From contig CM001047.1 of assembly GCA_000183865.1 (NCBI GenBank), forward strand, positions 825,155 through 836,922: a stretch of DNA of 11,768 nt, given 5' to 3'. Positions 6,128-11,768 of this stretch are shown piece by piece. The first letter of the stretch is position 1. Each line of letters opens with the position of its first letter. The stretch comes from Listeria marthii FSL S4-120. GTDB lineage: Bacteria > Bacillota > Bacilli > Lactobacillales > Listeriaceae. The notes under the pieces were generated by a model. That model was not told where the DNA came from. It worked only from the letters and a program-made list of their open reading frames with translations, and did not search any database. The translations under genes and the position numbers were made by a program.

Positions 6128-8776
6128 TTGGAGATTTACCGCAAAAGCGCGGCAGATACATTTACACAACTAGAAGCGACAGAAAAAGGCTTAACAACTA
6201 GTGAGGTAACAAAACGACAAGAAAAATACGGTTTTAACGAACTGAAGAATAAAAAGAAAGATCCACTTTGGAAGCTTTTCCTTGAAACATTTAAAGATCC
6301 AATGGTTATTGTTTTAGTCATCGCTGCCTTGGTGCAGTTGGTTTTAGGCGAAGTAGTAGAATCGCTTATTATCTTTTTAGTACTTATTGTGAACTCGATA
6401 ATTAGCGTGGTTCAAACGAGGAAAGCGGAAAGTTCGCTCGATGCGTTACGAGAAATGTCTGCGCCAGTCGCCAAAGTTATTCGTGATGGTTCGAAGCAAA
6501 GTATTCATGCGCGCGAACTTGTCCCGGGAGACGTCGTTATTTTAGATGCAGGTGATTTTGTCCCAGCAGACGGCCGTTTATTCGAAAGTGGCTCCTTGAA
6601 AATTGATGAAGGGATGCTTACAGGGGAATCCGAGGCGGTTGAAAAATATATCGATACCATTCCTGATGAAGTAGGACTTGGCGACCGTGTCAATATGGTT
6701 TTCAGTGGTTCCCTTGTTGTTTATGGTCGTGGGATGTTCGTCGTAACAGGCACTGCGAGTGAAACAGAAATCGGAAAAATTGCCGGTTTACTAGAAACAG
6801 CAGAAGCGAAACAAACACCATTACAACGAAAACTAGAATCATTTAGTAAAAAGTTAGGCATTGGTATTTTAGCACTCTGTGTACTTATTTTTGCAGTCGA
6901 AGCTGGTCGTGTGTTACTTGGCGACAATTCAGCGGATATGGCAACGGCGATTTTAAATGCCTTTATGTTTGCCGTGGCTGTAGCAGTAGCAGCAATTCCG
7001 GAAGCACTTTCTTCTATTGTAACGATTGTACTCGCAGTCGGAACGAACAAAATGGCGAAGCAACACGCGATTATCCGGAAGCTCCCAGCAGTTGAAACTC
7101 TAGGCTCCACAAGCGTTATTTGTACAGATAAAACAGGAACGCTAACACAAAATAAAATGACCGTGGTTGATTACTATTTACCAGATGGAACGAAAGAAAA
7201 CTTCCCAGATAGTCCAGAAAAATGGTCCATCGGGGAGCGCCGTTTAATTCATATTGCGGTACTTTGTAACGACTCCAATATTAATAGCGAAGGCAAAGAA
7301 CTAGGCGACCCAACCGAAGTGGCGCTCATTGCCTTTAGTAATAAAAATAATCAAGATTACAATGAAATTCGCGAAAAATTCATCCGTGAAGGCGAAATTC
7401 CTTTTGATTCAGATCGTAAATTAATGTCAACGCTACACACCTTCAATGACAACAAAGCAATGCTAACAAAAGGTGGACCAGATGTGATGTTCGCGCGTTG
7501 TAGCTATGTGTTCCTTGACGGCGAAGAAAAGCCAATGACAGAAGAAATTTTAACGAAACTAAAAGAAACTAACGAAGAATTTTCCAATCAAGCGCTTCGT
7601 GTCCTAGCTTACGGCTACAAACGGATGCCGGCTGATACAACCGAATTAAAACTAGAAGACGAGCAAGATATCGTACTTGTTGGCTTAACAGCAATGATTG
7701 ATCCGCCACGTGAAGCCGTTTATGCATCGATTGAAGAGTCGAAAAAAGCCGGCATTCGCACCGTGATGATTACCGGGGACCATAAAACAACCGCACAAGC
7801 AATCGGTCGTGATATTGGTTTAATGGATGCCGACGATATCGCATTAACTGGTCAAGAACTAGACGCAATGCCAGAAGAAGAACTCGACAAAAAACTAGAA
7901 CATATCGCTGTCTACGCCCGTGTATCTCCAGAAAATAAAATCAGAATCGTCAAAGCTTGGCAGAAAAAAGGCAAAATCACCGCAATGACTGGTGATGGTG
8001 TCAATGATGCGCCCGCCCTAAAACAAGCCGATATTGGTGTGGCAATGGGAAGCGGAACAGATGTTGCTAAAGACTCCGCCGCAATGATTTTAACTGATGA
8101 CAATTTCGTTTCAATTGTGGACGCAGTTGGAGTAGGTAGAACCGTTTTTGATAACATTAAAAAATCAATTTCTTACCTATTTGCAGGAAATTTAGGCGCA
8201 ATTATCGCGATTTTATTTGCGCTCGTGCTCGACTGGATTAACCCATTCACAGCACTACAATTACTATTTATCAACTTAGTCAATGACTCCTTACCGGCAA
8301 TCGCACTAGGTATGGAAAAAGCAGAACCTGACGTAATGAAACGCAAACCGAGAGATATTAACGAAGGTATTTTTGCCGGTGGAACGATGCGCGCCGTTAT
8401 TAGCCGCGGTGTCTTAATCGGTATCGCCGTTATCATCTCACAATACATCGGAATGCAAATTTCACCAGAGATGAGTGTCGCAATGGCATTCACCACACTT
8501 ATCCTAGCGCGTACATTACAAACATTTGCAGCTCGCTCGAACGTCCAAACCGCATTTGGCGCAGGATTCTTCAGCAACAAATACGTTATCGGCGCCGTAT
8601 TACTTTGTTTCGTCTTATACGGAATCACCGTACTACCAGGAGCACGCGAAATCTTCTCAATCCCAGCAACATTCGGCTTACATGAATGGTCAATCGCAGC
8701 AGGGTTAGCACTCGCAGCAGTTGTGATGATGGAGATAATTAAAGTAGTTCAGAATAAATTTTTTAAAGAAGCGTAA
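6128..8776 (+). CDS. P-type Ca2+-transporting ATPase, LMCA1 type (P2A)
   Basis: The 882-residue pump exports Ca2+ across the cytoplasmic membrane at the cost of ATP. Visible landmarks are the A-domain TGES (165-168), VAAIPEAL on M4 with Glu292, DKTGTLT with phosphorylated Asp334, the nucleotide-domain KGGPDV at about 448-453, the MITGD/GDGVNDAP hinge motifs (547-551, 622-629), NLVND on M6 with Asn716 and Asp720, and Arg795 on M8. The numbering of E292, D334, A691, N716, D720 and R795 agrees with what I know of LMCA1 from L. monocytogenes. That pump carries one Ca2+ per ATP, with Arg795 near the missing first site. I chose TTG at 6128, with AAGGGG 9 nt upstream. An out-of-frame ATG at 6124 sits closer to the same Shine-Dalgarno and opens a 25-codon overlapping frame. 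The gene is monocistronic. Confidence 0.97.
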   Translation: MEIYRKSAADTFTQLEATEKGLTTSEVTKRQEKYGFNELKNKKKDPLWKLFLETFKDPMVIVLVIAALVQLVLGEVVESLIIFLVLIVNSIISVVQTRKAESSLDALREMSAPVAKVIRDGSKQSIHARELVPGDVVILDAGDFVPADGRLFESGSLKIDEGMLTGESEAVEKYIDTIPDEVGLGDRVNMVFSGSLVVYGRGMFVVTGTASETEIGKIAGLLETAEAKQTPLQRKLESFSKKLGIGILALCVLIFAVEAGRVLLGDNSADMATAILNAFMFAVAVAVAAIPEALSSIVTIVLAVGTNKMAKQHAIIRKLPAVETLGSTSVICTDKTGTLTQNKMTVVDYYLPDGTKENFPDSPEKWSIGERRLIHIAVLCNDSNINSEGKELGDPTEVALIAFSNKNNQDYNEIREKFIREGEIPFDSDRKLMSTLHTFNDNKAMLTKGGPDVMFARCSYVFLDGEEKPMTEEILTKLKETNEEFSNQALRVLAYGYKRMPADTTELKLEDEQDIVLVGLTAMIDPPREAVYASIEESKKAGIRTVMITGDHKTTAQAIGRDIGLMDADDIALTGQELDAMPEEELDKKLEHIAVYARVSPENKIRIVKAWQKKGKITAMTGDGVNDAPALKQADIGVAMGSGTDVAKDSAAMILTDDNFVSIVDAVGVGRTVFDNIKKSISYLFAGNLGAIIAILFALVLDWINPFTALQLLFINLVNDSLPAIALGMEKAEPDVMKRKPRDINEGIFAGGTMRAVISRGVLIGIAVIISQYIGMQISPEMSVAMAFTTLILARTLQTFAARSNVQTAFGAGFFSNKYVIGAVLLCFVLYGITVLPGAREIFSIPATFGLHEWSIAAGLALAAVVMMEIIKVVQNKFFKEA

Positions 8777-8816
8777 AAAAACAGAAATCCCTTTTTGAAG
8801 AGGGGTTTCTGTTTTT
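8777..8816 (+). terminator. Intrinsic terminator of the Ca2+-ATPase gene
   Basis: AAAAACAGAAATCCC (8777-8791) pairs with GGGGTTTCTGTTTTT (8802-8816), with one U-G pair, and ends in a T-run. It begins directly after the stop codon and isolates the next gene. Confidence 0.9.
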
Positions 8817-8820
8817 AATA

Positions 8821-8850
8821 TTACATAAAGTACTTTGTTTATTATATACT
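8821..8850 (+). promoter_or_regulatory. Candidate promoter of the Imm8-like gene
   Basis: TATACT (8845-8850) lies 35 bp upstream of the start codon. TTACAT (8821-8826) is a weak -35 at 18 nt. A good GGAGG (8875-8879) follows, 6 nt before the ATG. Confidence 0.45.
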
Positions 8851-8885
8851 AACTATAGATTCTTAAATTAACACGGAGGAGCTAA

Positions 8886-9254
8886 ATGAAAAAGCAACAT
8901 AACTCAAAGCTTATTTTATTACAAGAAATTCATTCAACAGAACTAGAAATCCCACTTAAAGATTGGGAATATGACCCCGAAAAAGAACTTTACCTTGTTG
9001 TTGATTTGTTTATTGGAACAAATGATGGCACGAAAAGAGGCAATTATTTTCACATTCCAGTGGTAACACCAGCAACTTTGTATAAACTTCCAAAAGGGAA
9101 ACGAAAAGCAATCGTATTGGAATATTATCGTTATGATTTACTTTTGGATAAAATAGAATCCATTTTGGAAAAATGTACAAAAGAGAGCTGGGATGATTCT
9201 TGTGAAGCGCTGCAAAATTATTTCTTTTGGGAATATGAAAATTACAAAGCTTAA
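8886..9254 (+). CDS. Small orphan protein resembling Imm8-family immunity proteins
   Basis: The product is 122 residues, soluble, with no signal peptide or membrane segment. It appears to be an alpha/beta protein. An acidic strand with W27 and YDPEKE leads to LVVDLFIGTNDG (37-48), then YFHIPVVTPATLYKL (54-68), then a helix, and an end SWDDSCEALQNYFFWEYENY at about 101-120. The order of a strand plus GT.DG loop, an F.v.v.TP..L strand and a C-terminal W...WE.E.Y is what I associate with Imm8, a family of proteins that neutralise polymorphic (contact-dependent or secreted) toxins. No toxin gene with an LXG, RHS or WXG leader is next to it, so if the call is right it is an orphan immunity gene. 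It has its own ribosome binding site and lies between terminators or promoters of unrelated genes. The family call rests on visual pattern only. Confidence 0.55.
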   Translation: MKKQHNSKLILLQEIHSTELEIPLKDWEYDPEKELYLVVDLFIGTNDGTKRGNYFHIPVVTPATLYKLPKGKRKAIVLEYYRYDLLLDKIESILEKCTKESWDDSCEALQNYFFWEYENYKA

Positions 9255-9267
9255 AATTTAATGGAGA

Positions 9268-9525
9268 TTAATACAACCACCAAACCAAAACCCCAACAGT
9301 CCAAACCATCGCAAGCGGCACTAAAATCCGGAACTTCGGTTTTTGTGTTTTATGATGAAACAACTGCATCGACATCCAGCTACCAAATGCCCCGCCGAGA
9401 AATGCGGTGAAAAGCAGTACAGATTCAGGTATCCGATAAGCGTGTTTAATTGCTTTCCGTTTATCGATAGCGAATAATAGAAAAGAAATAAGCGTTATCG
9501 CGATTAAATATATTGTTAAAATCAT
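9268..9525 (-). CDS. DUF1294 small membrane protein
   Basis: This 85-residue protein has hydrophobic segments at about 2-18, 35-50 and 66-84. Between the first two is FAIDKRKA (17-24), followed by RIPE..LL and the glycine-rich GGAFGSW.SM.LFHHKT, the typical DUF1294 pattern. The family is widespread and its function is unknown. The ATG (9525-9523) follows AGGGGGGA closely. It is convergent with the Imm8-like gene, with only 13 bp between stop codons and no terminator that I can see there. Confidence 0.85.
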   Translation of the reverse strand: MILTIYLIAITLISFLLFAIDKRKAIKHAYRIPESVLLFTAFLGGAFGSWMSMQLFHHKTQKPKFRILVPLAMVWTVGVLVWWLY

Positions 9526-9543
9526 CCAGAAATCCCCCCTTCG

Positions 9544-9572
9544 TTGCTAAAACAAACTTTATTGATTAGAAT
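9544..9572 (+). promoter_or_regulatory. ridA promoter (TTGCTA-17-TAGAAT)
   Basis: TTGCTA (9544-9549) and TAGAAT (9567-9572) are 17 nt apart and place the transcript start about 25 nt before the start codon. An alternative pair, TTGATT/TAAAAG at 9562-9590, would begin the message within the ribosome binding site and is less likely. Confidence 0.6.
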
Positions 9573-9604
9573 AAAAGCATACCATAAAAGAAAGCAGGGA
9601 TAAA

Positions 9605-9982
9605 ATGGCAAAAGAAATTATTCAAACATCGTCAGCCCCAAAAGCACTTGGACCATACTCACAAGCTGTAAAAGTGAACGGACTTATTTTTACGTCAGGT
9701 CAACTTGGTATTAACCCGGCAACTGGAGAATTAGCAGAAGGCGCGACAAAACAAGCCGAGCAAGCTTTTAAAAATTTAGCAGCAGTGTTAGAAGAAGCAG
9801 GTTCTGGACTGGATAAAATCATCAAAGCGACCGTTTTCTTCAAAGATTTAAATGAATTTACGGCTGTAAATGAAGTTTATGCGACATTCTTTTCTAGTGA
9901 TTTCCCAGCGAGAAGTGCTTTCCAAGTAGCGAAATTGCCGCTTGATGCTGAAATTGAAATCGAAGTTATCGCAGAAGCATAA
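9605..9982 (+). CDS. ridA: RidA (YjgF/YER057c/UK114) enamine/imine deaminase
   Basis: The 125-residue protein is the usual length of RidA. RidA forms a trimer in the cytoplasm and hydrolyses reactive 2-aminoacrylate and related enamines released by PLP enzymes, giving a keto acid and ammonia. Family marks are GPYSQAV (16-22), FTSGQLG (29-35), a helix with Q..NL..VLE.AG, PARSAFQVAKLP (101-112) with the catalytic Arg103, and IEIEVIA ending the fold with Glu120. The ATG has a modest AGGGA 4 nt before it. No terminator separates it from the S-box promoter that follows, so some read-through into the riboswitch is possible. Confidence 0.95.
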   Translation: MAKEIIQTSSAPKALGPYSQAVKVNGLIFTSGQLGINPATGELAEGATKQAEQAFKNLAAVLEEAGSGLDKIIKATVFFKDLNEFTAVNEVYATFFSSDFPARSAFQVAKLPLDAEIEIEVIAEA

Positions 9983-9998
9983 ATATTCAGAAATAAAT

Positions 9999-10028
9999 TT
10001 GACAACTACGAGAAGCAAACGATATAAT
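9999..10028 (+). promoter_or_regulatory. Consensus sigma-A promoter of the S-box leader (TTGACA-18-TATAAT)
   Basis: Both hexamers are perfect: TTGACA at 9999-10004 and TATAAT at 10023-10028, with an 18-nt spacer. The transcript should begin near 10035, a few bases before riboswitch helix P1. A strong constitutive promoter in front of a terminating riboswitch is the usual arrangement. Confidence 0.9.
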
Positions 10029-10047
10029 AAGAACCAATTACATAGTA

Positions 10048-10141
10048 CTTATCAAGAAAGGTGGAGGGTTCTGGCCCAGCGAAGCCTTGGCAACCGGATT
10101 TTTCACGGTGCCAAATCCAGCAGGTAACACTGACAGATAAG
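10048..10141 (+). ncRNA. SAM-I (S-box) riboswitch aptamer
   Basis: P1 is formed by CTTATC (10048-10053) and GATAAG (10136-10141). Between them are the conserved core blocks: AAGAAAGGTGGAGGG, TGGCCC, GAAGCC, GGCAACC, CGGTGCCAAATCC and AGCAGG, in the order of the S-box consensus. Binding of S-adenosylmethionine stabilises P1 and lets the downstream terminator form. An antiterminator is visible: GACAG (10132-10136) can pair with CTGTC (10178-10182), and TAAGG (10138-10142) with CCTTA (10169-10173). This uses the 3' side of P1 and the 5' arm and loop of the terminator. Low SAM therefore turns on the downstream methyltransferase gene. Confidence 0.95.
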
Positions 10142-10162
10142 GCACGCGAATCAGGTAAATTC

Positions 10163-10202
10163 ACTTTCCCTTAAAAGCTGTCTTTTGAGGGAAAGTTTTT
10201 TT
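10163..10202 (+). terminator. SAM-responsive intrinsic terminator of the S-box leader
   Basis: ACTTTCCCT (10163-10171) pairs with AGGGAAAGT (10188-10196), extended inward by AAAAG/CTTTT, and ends in a seven-T tract. It excludes the antiterminator because CCTTA and CTGTC belong to both structures. Confidence 0.92.
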
Positions 10203-10236
10203 GTACATAAAAATAAAACGAATTGAGGCGAAGGAA

Positions 10237-11340
10237 ATGAATCAAGTAGCACCATTTTATGCAGATCATGTTGGAAGTATTTTACGGACAAAGGCTATTA
10301 AAGACGCGCGGGAGAAGTTCCAAGCTGGCGAAATAACAGCCCAAGAGTTGCGCGAAGTTGAAAATACAGAAATTAAATACATTGTCGAAAAGCAAAAAGA
10401 AGTCGGCTTAAAATCAATCACAGATGGCGAGTTTCGCCGTGCTTGGTGGCATTTTGACTTCTTGGAGAATTTAGATGGGGTAGAAGGATACGATGCGGCT
10501 GGAGGTATTCAGTTTAGCAAAGTGCAAACAAAATCGCATTCGGTAAAAATCACGGCTCCGATCGATTTCACCACGCATCCATTTATAGAAGATTTTATTT
10601 TCCTAAAAGAAGCAGTTGGTGAAAATCATGTCGCGAAACAAACGATTCCAAGTCCGGCAATGCTTCATTATCGCGGTGACATTGAGTATCAGCCATATTT
10701 AGACGATGCCGACAAATTTGCCGCTGATTTAGCGACTGCGTATCAAAAAGCGATTCAAGCATTTTATGATGCTGGCTGTCGTTATTTACAATTAGATGAT
10801 ACGTCTTGGAGCTATTTATGCTCGGATGAACAACGCGAAGTCGTGCGACAAAGAGGATTTGACCCGGACACATTACAAGAAACGTATAAAAATCTTATCA
10901 ATGAAGCTATCAAACATAAACCAGCTGATATGGTCATCACAATGCACATTTGCCGCGGGAATTTCCGTTCTACATGGATTGCAGAAGGCGGCTATGGACC
11001 AGTTGCGGAAACCTTATTCGGTCAATTAAACATCGATGGTTTCTTTTTAGAATATGATAATGAACGTTCTGGAGATTTTGCGCCATTAAAATATGTGACG
11101 CGCCCGGATTTGAAAATCGTTCTCGGCTTAATTACTTCGAAAACAGGTGAATTAGAAGACGAAACGACGATTAAAGCGCGAATTGCAGAAGCGAGCGAAA
11201 TCGTCCCATTAAGCCAATTACGCCTAAGTCCACAATGCGGATTCGCCTCCACAGAAGAAGGCAACATCCTGACCGAAGAAGAACAATGGAATAAATTACG
11301 CTACGTTGTCCAACTAGCAGAAGATGTTTGGGGTAAATAA
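10237..11340 (+). CDS. MetE C-terminal-like (YxjG/YxjH-type) cobalamin-independent methyltransferase
   Basis: The product has 367 residues. It corresponds to only the C-terminal catalytic barrel of MetE (full MetE is about 750) and resembles the S-box-controlled YxjG/YxjH proteins of B. subtilis. Zinc and thiol-substrate ligands are in place: HIC (His237, Cys239), Glu272 in FFLEYD and Cys334 in LSPQCGF. Other marks are HVGS (11-14), TDGEFRR (62-68) and LQLDD (184-188). The family transfers a methyl group to homocysteine, but the methyl donor of these short forms is less certain than for MetE. I start it at ATG 10237, 8 nt after GAGG; the TTG at 10201 lies inside the terminator T-tract and cannot be a good start. 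Regulation is by the SAM riboswitch directly upstream. The gene ends in its own terminator. Confidence 0.9.
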   Translation: MNQVAPFYADHVGSILRTKAIKDAREKFQAGEITAQELREVENTEIKYIVEKQKEVGLKSITDGEFRRAWWHFDFLENLDGVEGYDAAGGIQFSKVQTKSHSVKITAPIDFTTHPFIEDFIFLKEAVGENHVAKQTIPSPAMLHYRGDIEYQPYLDDADKFAADLATAYQKAIQAFYDAGCRYLQLDDTSWSYLCSDEQREVVRQRGFDPDTLQETYKNLINEAIKHKPADMVITMHICRGNFRSTWIAEGGYGPVAETLFGQLNIDGFFLEYDNERSGDFAPLKYVTRPDLKIVLGLITSKTGELEDETTIKARIAEASEIVPLSQLRLSPQCGFASTEEGNILTEEEQWNKLRYVVQLAEDVWGK

Positions 11341-11348
11341 CTAATAAG

Positions 11349-11382
11349 AAGAGCTAGCCACATTTGTGCGCTAGTTCTTTTT
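11349..11382 (+). terminator. Intrinsic terminator of the methyltransferase gene
   Basis: GAGCTAGC (11351-11358) pairs with GCTAGTTC (11370-11377), with one G-U pair, extended by CAC/GTG inside the loop and followed by five T's. A's before the stem allow weaker activity in reverse. Confidence 0.85.
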
Positions 11383-11387
11383 GCGTC

Positions 11388-11416
11388 TTTACAAAAATGG
11401 CAAGTAGGACTAGAAT
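11388..11416 (+). promoter_or_regulatory. Promoter of the UvrC-like gene (TTTACA-17-TAGAAT)
   Basis: TTTACA (11388-11393) and TAGAAT (11411-11416) are each one base from consensus with an ideal 17-nt spacer. The transcript would start near 11423, just before the ribosome binding site, giving a short leader. Confidence 0.75.
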
Positions 11417-11443
11417 AGATGTTCAAGAAGGAGGGGTGCCCCT

Positions 11444-11768
11444 TTGGATGACAAATTACAAACTAAATTAACCTTATTACCTGAATCACCAGGTTGTTAT
11501 ATTTATAGAGATGAAAATAACGAAATTCTGTATATCGGTAAATCAAAATGCTTGAAAAACCGCGTAAAATCCTATTTTCACAGCAAACAAATCGGAAAAA
11601 CAGCAAGACTTGTACGGCAAATTCGCGATTTAGAATTAATCATTACTACTTCCGAAAAAGAAGCCCTACTACTCGAAATGATTTTAATTCAAAAATATCA
11701 GCCACCTTTTAATATCCAGTTAAAAGAAGGACCGAGTTACCCATATATTAAAATTACGAACGAAAAAA
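11444..11768 (+). CDS. UvrC-family GIY-YIG nuclease, 5' part only
   Basis: Only the first 108 codons are in the window and the frame is still open at the edge. TTG at 11444 is the start: AAGGAGG (11428-11434) is 9 nt upstream, and an ATG at 11448 is out of frame. The domain is the N-terminal GIY-YIG nuclease of UvrC: LPESPGCYIYRD (12-23), ILYIGKSKCLKNRVKSYF (28-45) with Arg40, then EKEALLLE (71-78) and a PPFN...SYPYIKI end. Canonical UvrC reads roughly LLLE.N.IK....YN..L.DDKSYP; here it is LEMILIQ and EGPSYP, so the Asn and the DDK are replaced. I believe Listeria has its standard uvrC elsewhere, so this may be a paralogue. Its job could be nucleotide excision repair or something else. Confidence 0.8.
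   Translation, partial: MDDKLQTKLTLLPESPGCYIYRDENNEILYIGKSKCLKNRVKSYFHSKQIGKTARLVRQIRDLELIITTSEKEALLLEMILIQKYQPPFNIQLKEGPSYPYIKITNEK

Noticed and set aside
6128..8776. Many minus-strand open frames opposite the Ca2+-ATPase, some above 120 codons.
   Set aside because: They mirror the codon pattern of the real gene, lack ribosome binding sites and resemble no family I know.
9562..9590. TTGATT-17-TAAAAG as the ridA promoter.
   Set aside because: The transcript would start within the ribosome binding site; TTGCTA-17-TAGAAT just upstream fits better.
10201..10236. TTG at 10201 as start of the methyltransferase.
   Set aside because: It lies in the terminator T-tract and would add 12 residues with no family support; ATG 10237 has GAGG upstream.

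Overview
The window looks like chromosome of a low-GC Firmicute of the genus Listeria. The strongest evidence is the P-type ATPase at 6128-8776. Its length, its residue positions (E292, D334, A691, N716, D720, R795) and its sequence as I recall it match the Listeria Ca2+-ATPase LMCA1 (lmo0841 of L. monocytogenes EGD-e). The flanking genes (LPXTG protein, Tet-like MFS, S-box methionine synthase-like gene) also fit the lmo0835-lmo0846 neighbourhood. No hexose-phosphate transporter gene (hpt/uhpT) lies between the ABC gene and the MFS gene, where I recall one in EGD-e. This points to a non-pathogenic relative such as L. innocua, but that is inference.

Layout. 131-1811 (+): a two-gene unit encoding a degenerate EAL-like cytoplasmic protein and a sortase-anchored MucBP surface protein, closed by a bidirectional terminator. 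1849-2262 (-): a PsiE-family membrane protein. 2351-4072 (+): an ABC half-exporter that seems to start at a non-canonical ATT codon, with a promoter that overlaps the psiE promoter back to back. 4104-5324 (-) and 5456-5926 (-): an MFS drug exporter and a MarR repressor upstream of it, separated by a terminator, with similar short operator-like sites in both promoter regions. 6128-8776 (+): the Ca2+-ATPase, starting at TTG, with an upstream cre-like sequence. 8886-9254 (+): a small orphan protein resembling Imm8 immunity proteins. 9268-9525 (-): a DUF1294 membrane protein. 9605-9982 (+): RidA. 10048-10202: a SAM (S-box) riboswitch with a consensus promoter, a visible antiterminator and a terminator, controlling a MetE C-terminal-like methyltransferase at 10237-11340. 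11444-11768 (+): the start of a divergent UvrC-family GIY-YIG protein that runs off the window.

The genes form short units of one or two genes, each with its own promoter and terminator, rather than one long operon. Functional links are local: MarR probably controls itself and the exporter, the riboswitch links SAM supply to the methyltransferase, and the EAL-like and LPXTG genes are co-transcribed. I see no CRISPR array, tRNA, rRNA, insertion sequence or prophage gene. The parts most worth a second look are the degenerate EAL/LPXTG pair, the ATT start of the ABC gene, the orphan Imm8-like gene in a likely variable site, and the divergent UvrC paralogue.
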